This document shows, in pieces, positions 5,677 through 6,202 of a stretch of DNA of 6,202 nucleotides; position 1 is the first letter of the stretch, and every line of letters begins with the position of its first letter. The DNA is from an uncultured Butyricicoccus sp. GTDB lineage: Bacteria; Bacillota; Clostridia; Oscillospirales; Butyricicoccaceae. The stretch lies in the NCBI GenBank assembly GCA_910584935.1, contig CAJUDU010000111.1:1-6202 (forward strand), written 5' to 3'. Made by a program: the position numbers and the translations under genes. The notes under the pieces were generated by a model that was not told where the DNA came from, did not search any database, and worked only from the letters and a program-made list of their open reading frames with translations.

Positions 5677-5691
5677 CACGCCACAGGCGTG
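5677..5691. other. Small perfect hairpin in the intergenic region
   Basis: CACGCC (5677-5682) and GGCGTG (5686-5691) form a 6-bp perfect stem with a 3-nt loop. No oligo-T run follows on either strand, so it is not called a terminator. It lies between the possible structured RNA and the direct repeats. Confidence 0.3.
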
Positions 5692-5714
5692 ATTGTGAGA
5701 TATTCGCAACACAT

Positions 5715-5742
5715 ATAAAAATGCTTTCGGCGCATTTGCGCC
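5715..5742 (-). terminator. Weak intrinsic terminator with an alternative hairpin
   Basis: In minus-strand RNA AAATGC (5732-5737) pairs with GCATTT (5719-5724) around a 7-nt loop, and the second arm continues into five T residues. A competing and more GC-rich hairpin, GGCGC-AAAT-GCGCC (5729-5742), uses some of the same bases. Termination may therefore be partial or conditional. Confidence 0.4.
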
Positions 5743-5896
5743 ACCCTTGCACATATGGGCATCTTAACTGTCCAAGCAAACCCGTTTCCGACAAACCAAA
5801 GCGGCTTGTTGAGGCAAATGTGGCAGCAGACAGCCAACAAGGAGGTAAATACCAATATTTTATAGTCCTGCCCTTGGAGAGCGCTTTATAAATGAC
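5715..5896 (-). ncRNA. Possible structured non-coding RNA or long leader upstream of the chemoreceptor
   Basis: This stretch has its own promoter (5903-5931) and ends in a hairpin with an oligo-T run (5717-5742). It has no credible coding frame; the longest minus frame here is Cys-rich and lacks a ribosome binding site. The RNA can form a junction. TCCAAG (5874-5879) pairs with CTTGGA (5771-5776). GGCAGGAC (5865-5872) pairs with GTC and CTGCC (5822-5831) around a 2-nt bulge. ACAAGCC (5803-5809) pairs with GGTTTGT (5791-5797) around a GCTTT loop. A sequence identical to the anti-Shine-Dalgarno core, ACCTCCTT (complement of 5838-5845), lies in the large loop of the second helix. I could not match it to 6S RNA, SRP RNA, tmRNA or a known riboswitch. 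It may equally be the distal leader of the chemoreceptor mRNA. Confidence 0.35.
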
Positions 5897-5902
5897 TGCT
5901 CT

Positions 5903-5931
5903 ATTATATAGGGCTGTGAATAATTTATGAA
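5903..5931 (-). promoter_or_regulatory. Probable sigma-A promoter downstream of the tRNA genes
   Basis: A perfect -10 TATAAT (5903-5908) lies 17 bp from TTCATA (5926-5931), which matches TTGACA at 4 of 6 positions. The predicted start is near 5896. It follows the tRNA terminator and points toward the structured stretch and the chemoreceptor. Confidence 0.5.
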
Positions 5932-6013
5932 TACCGATTTAGCATATGCAGGTTCCATTCAGGAAGAAGAAATTAATTTTGCGGCATTTACACAGTCGCA
6001 GTATCGCTGGCAC

Positions 6014-6064
6014 AAAATAAAAACACACATTCTAAGCATTTTTACATACTTAAAATGTGTGTTT
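6014..6064 (-). terminator. Intrinsic terminator of the tRNA operon
   Basis: AAACACACATT (complement arm 6054-6064) pairs with AATGTGTGTTT (6021-6031), 11 bp, and the helix can extend inward by TAAG/CTTA after one mismatch. The distal arm runs into TTTTTATTTT on the minus strand. It starts 4 nt after the encoded CCA of tRNA-Val. Confidence 0.9.
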
Positions 6065-6068
6065 GCGA

Positions 6069-6144
6069 TGGTGGAAGTTACAGGGCTCGAACCTGTGACC
6101 CTCTGCTTGTAAGGCAGATGCTCTCCCAGCTGAGCTAAACTTCC
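6069..6144 (-). tRNA. tRNA-Val(TAC)
   Basis: The 76-nt gene folds as a complete cloverleaf. The acceptor stem is GGAAGTT with AACTTCC, and the D arm is GCTC-AGCTGGGA-GAGC. The anticodon stem TCTGC/GCAGA carries the loop CTTACAA with anticodon TAC (6111-6109), which reads GTA valine codons. The T arm is ACAGG-TTCGAGC-CCTGT. The discriminator is A and the CCA end is encoded (6069-6071). It is the last gene of a tRNA operon and is followed directly by a terminator. Confidence 0.97.
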
Positions 6145-6148
6145 ATCA

Positions 6149-6202
6149 TGGTGACCCGTGCGGGACTCGAACCCGCGTTACCGCCGTGAAAGGGCGGTGT
6201 CT
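6149..6202 (-). tRNA. tRNA-Glu(TTC), 3' part
   Basis: The window edge removes the 5' acceptor strand and most of the D arm. The anticodon stem CCGCC/GGCGG carries the loop CTTTCAC with anticodon TTC (6190-6188), specific for glutamate GAA codons. The T arm GCGGG-TTCGAGT-CCCGC, the 3' acceptor strand ACGGGTC, discriminator A and an encoded CCA (6149-6151) are present. It is 4 nt upstream of tRNA-Val, in the same operon. Confidence 0.95.

Noticed and set aside
5482..5720. c-di-GMP or other riboswitch upstream of the chemoreceptor
   Set aside because: The conserved cores of the c-di-GMP classes and other common riboswitches were looked for by eye and not found; only generic hairpins are present.
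5838..5845. AAGGAGGT on the plus strand as a ribosome binding site
   Set aside because: No usable start codon follows at a suitable distance; the frame after it closes at once.
5589..5855. Short Cys-rich minus-strand frame upstream of the chemoreceptor
   Set aside because: It has no ribosome binding site, overlaps several hairpins and the promoter, and resembles no known protein.
5927..6112. 61-codon plus-strand frame ending in VTGLEPVTLCL
   Set aside because: The C-terminal end is the antisense translation of the tRNA-Val T arm and anticodon region, a common artefact; the frame also crosses the tRNA terminator.

Overview
Every gene supported here lies on the minus strand, so the window is read from right to left. 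The content suggests an anaerobic, motile, butyrate-type member of the Clostridia (Firmicutes). The reasons are a bcd-etfB pair, an ECF-transporter S component, a dCache/HAMP chemoreceptor of Gram-positive style, strong AGGAGG-like ribosome binding sites, and tRNA genes with encoded CCA ends. Genus cannot be fixed from the sequence alone.

Layout in the direction of transcription. (1) 6202-6014: the 3' part of tRNA-Glu(TTC), then a complete tRNA-Val(TAC) 4 nt further on, closed by a strong intrinsic terminator. (2) 6013-5482: about 530 bp with no convincing protein gene. It holds a sigma-A-like promoter (5903-5931), a possible structured RNA with a CCUCCUU tract (about 5896-5715), a hairpin with an oligo-T run, two 13-bp direct repeats spaced 22 bp apart, a second promoter (5582-5610) and a structured leader. 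(3) 5481-3487: a 664-residue chemoreceptor. (4) 3407-2976: a small exported His/Cys-rich protein with two tandem 33-residue putative metal-binding repeats, followed by a near-perfect terminator. (5) 2817-1680: a two-gene unit, an ECF S component 4 bp from a uridine-kinase-like P-loop kinase, plausibly uptake followed by trapping through phosphorylation. (6) 1679-1220: 460 bp without a gene. It contains a GC-rich 19-bp hairpin whose pairing is complete only in minus-strand RNA, a consensus TTGACA-N16-TATAAT promoter, a Rex-like operator over its -35 box, and a long leader. (7) 1219-1: butyryl-CoA dehydrogenase and the first 17 codons of etfB, the start of an electron-bifurcating Bcd-Etf operon.

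The best-supported regulatory point is the Rex-like site on the bcd promoter, which would link the NADH-consuming crotonyl-CoA reduction step to the NADH/NAD+ ratio. The least explained items are the His/Cys repeat protein, the GC-rich hairpin at 1533-1604 and the possible structured RNA upstream of the chemoreceptor.
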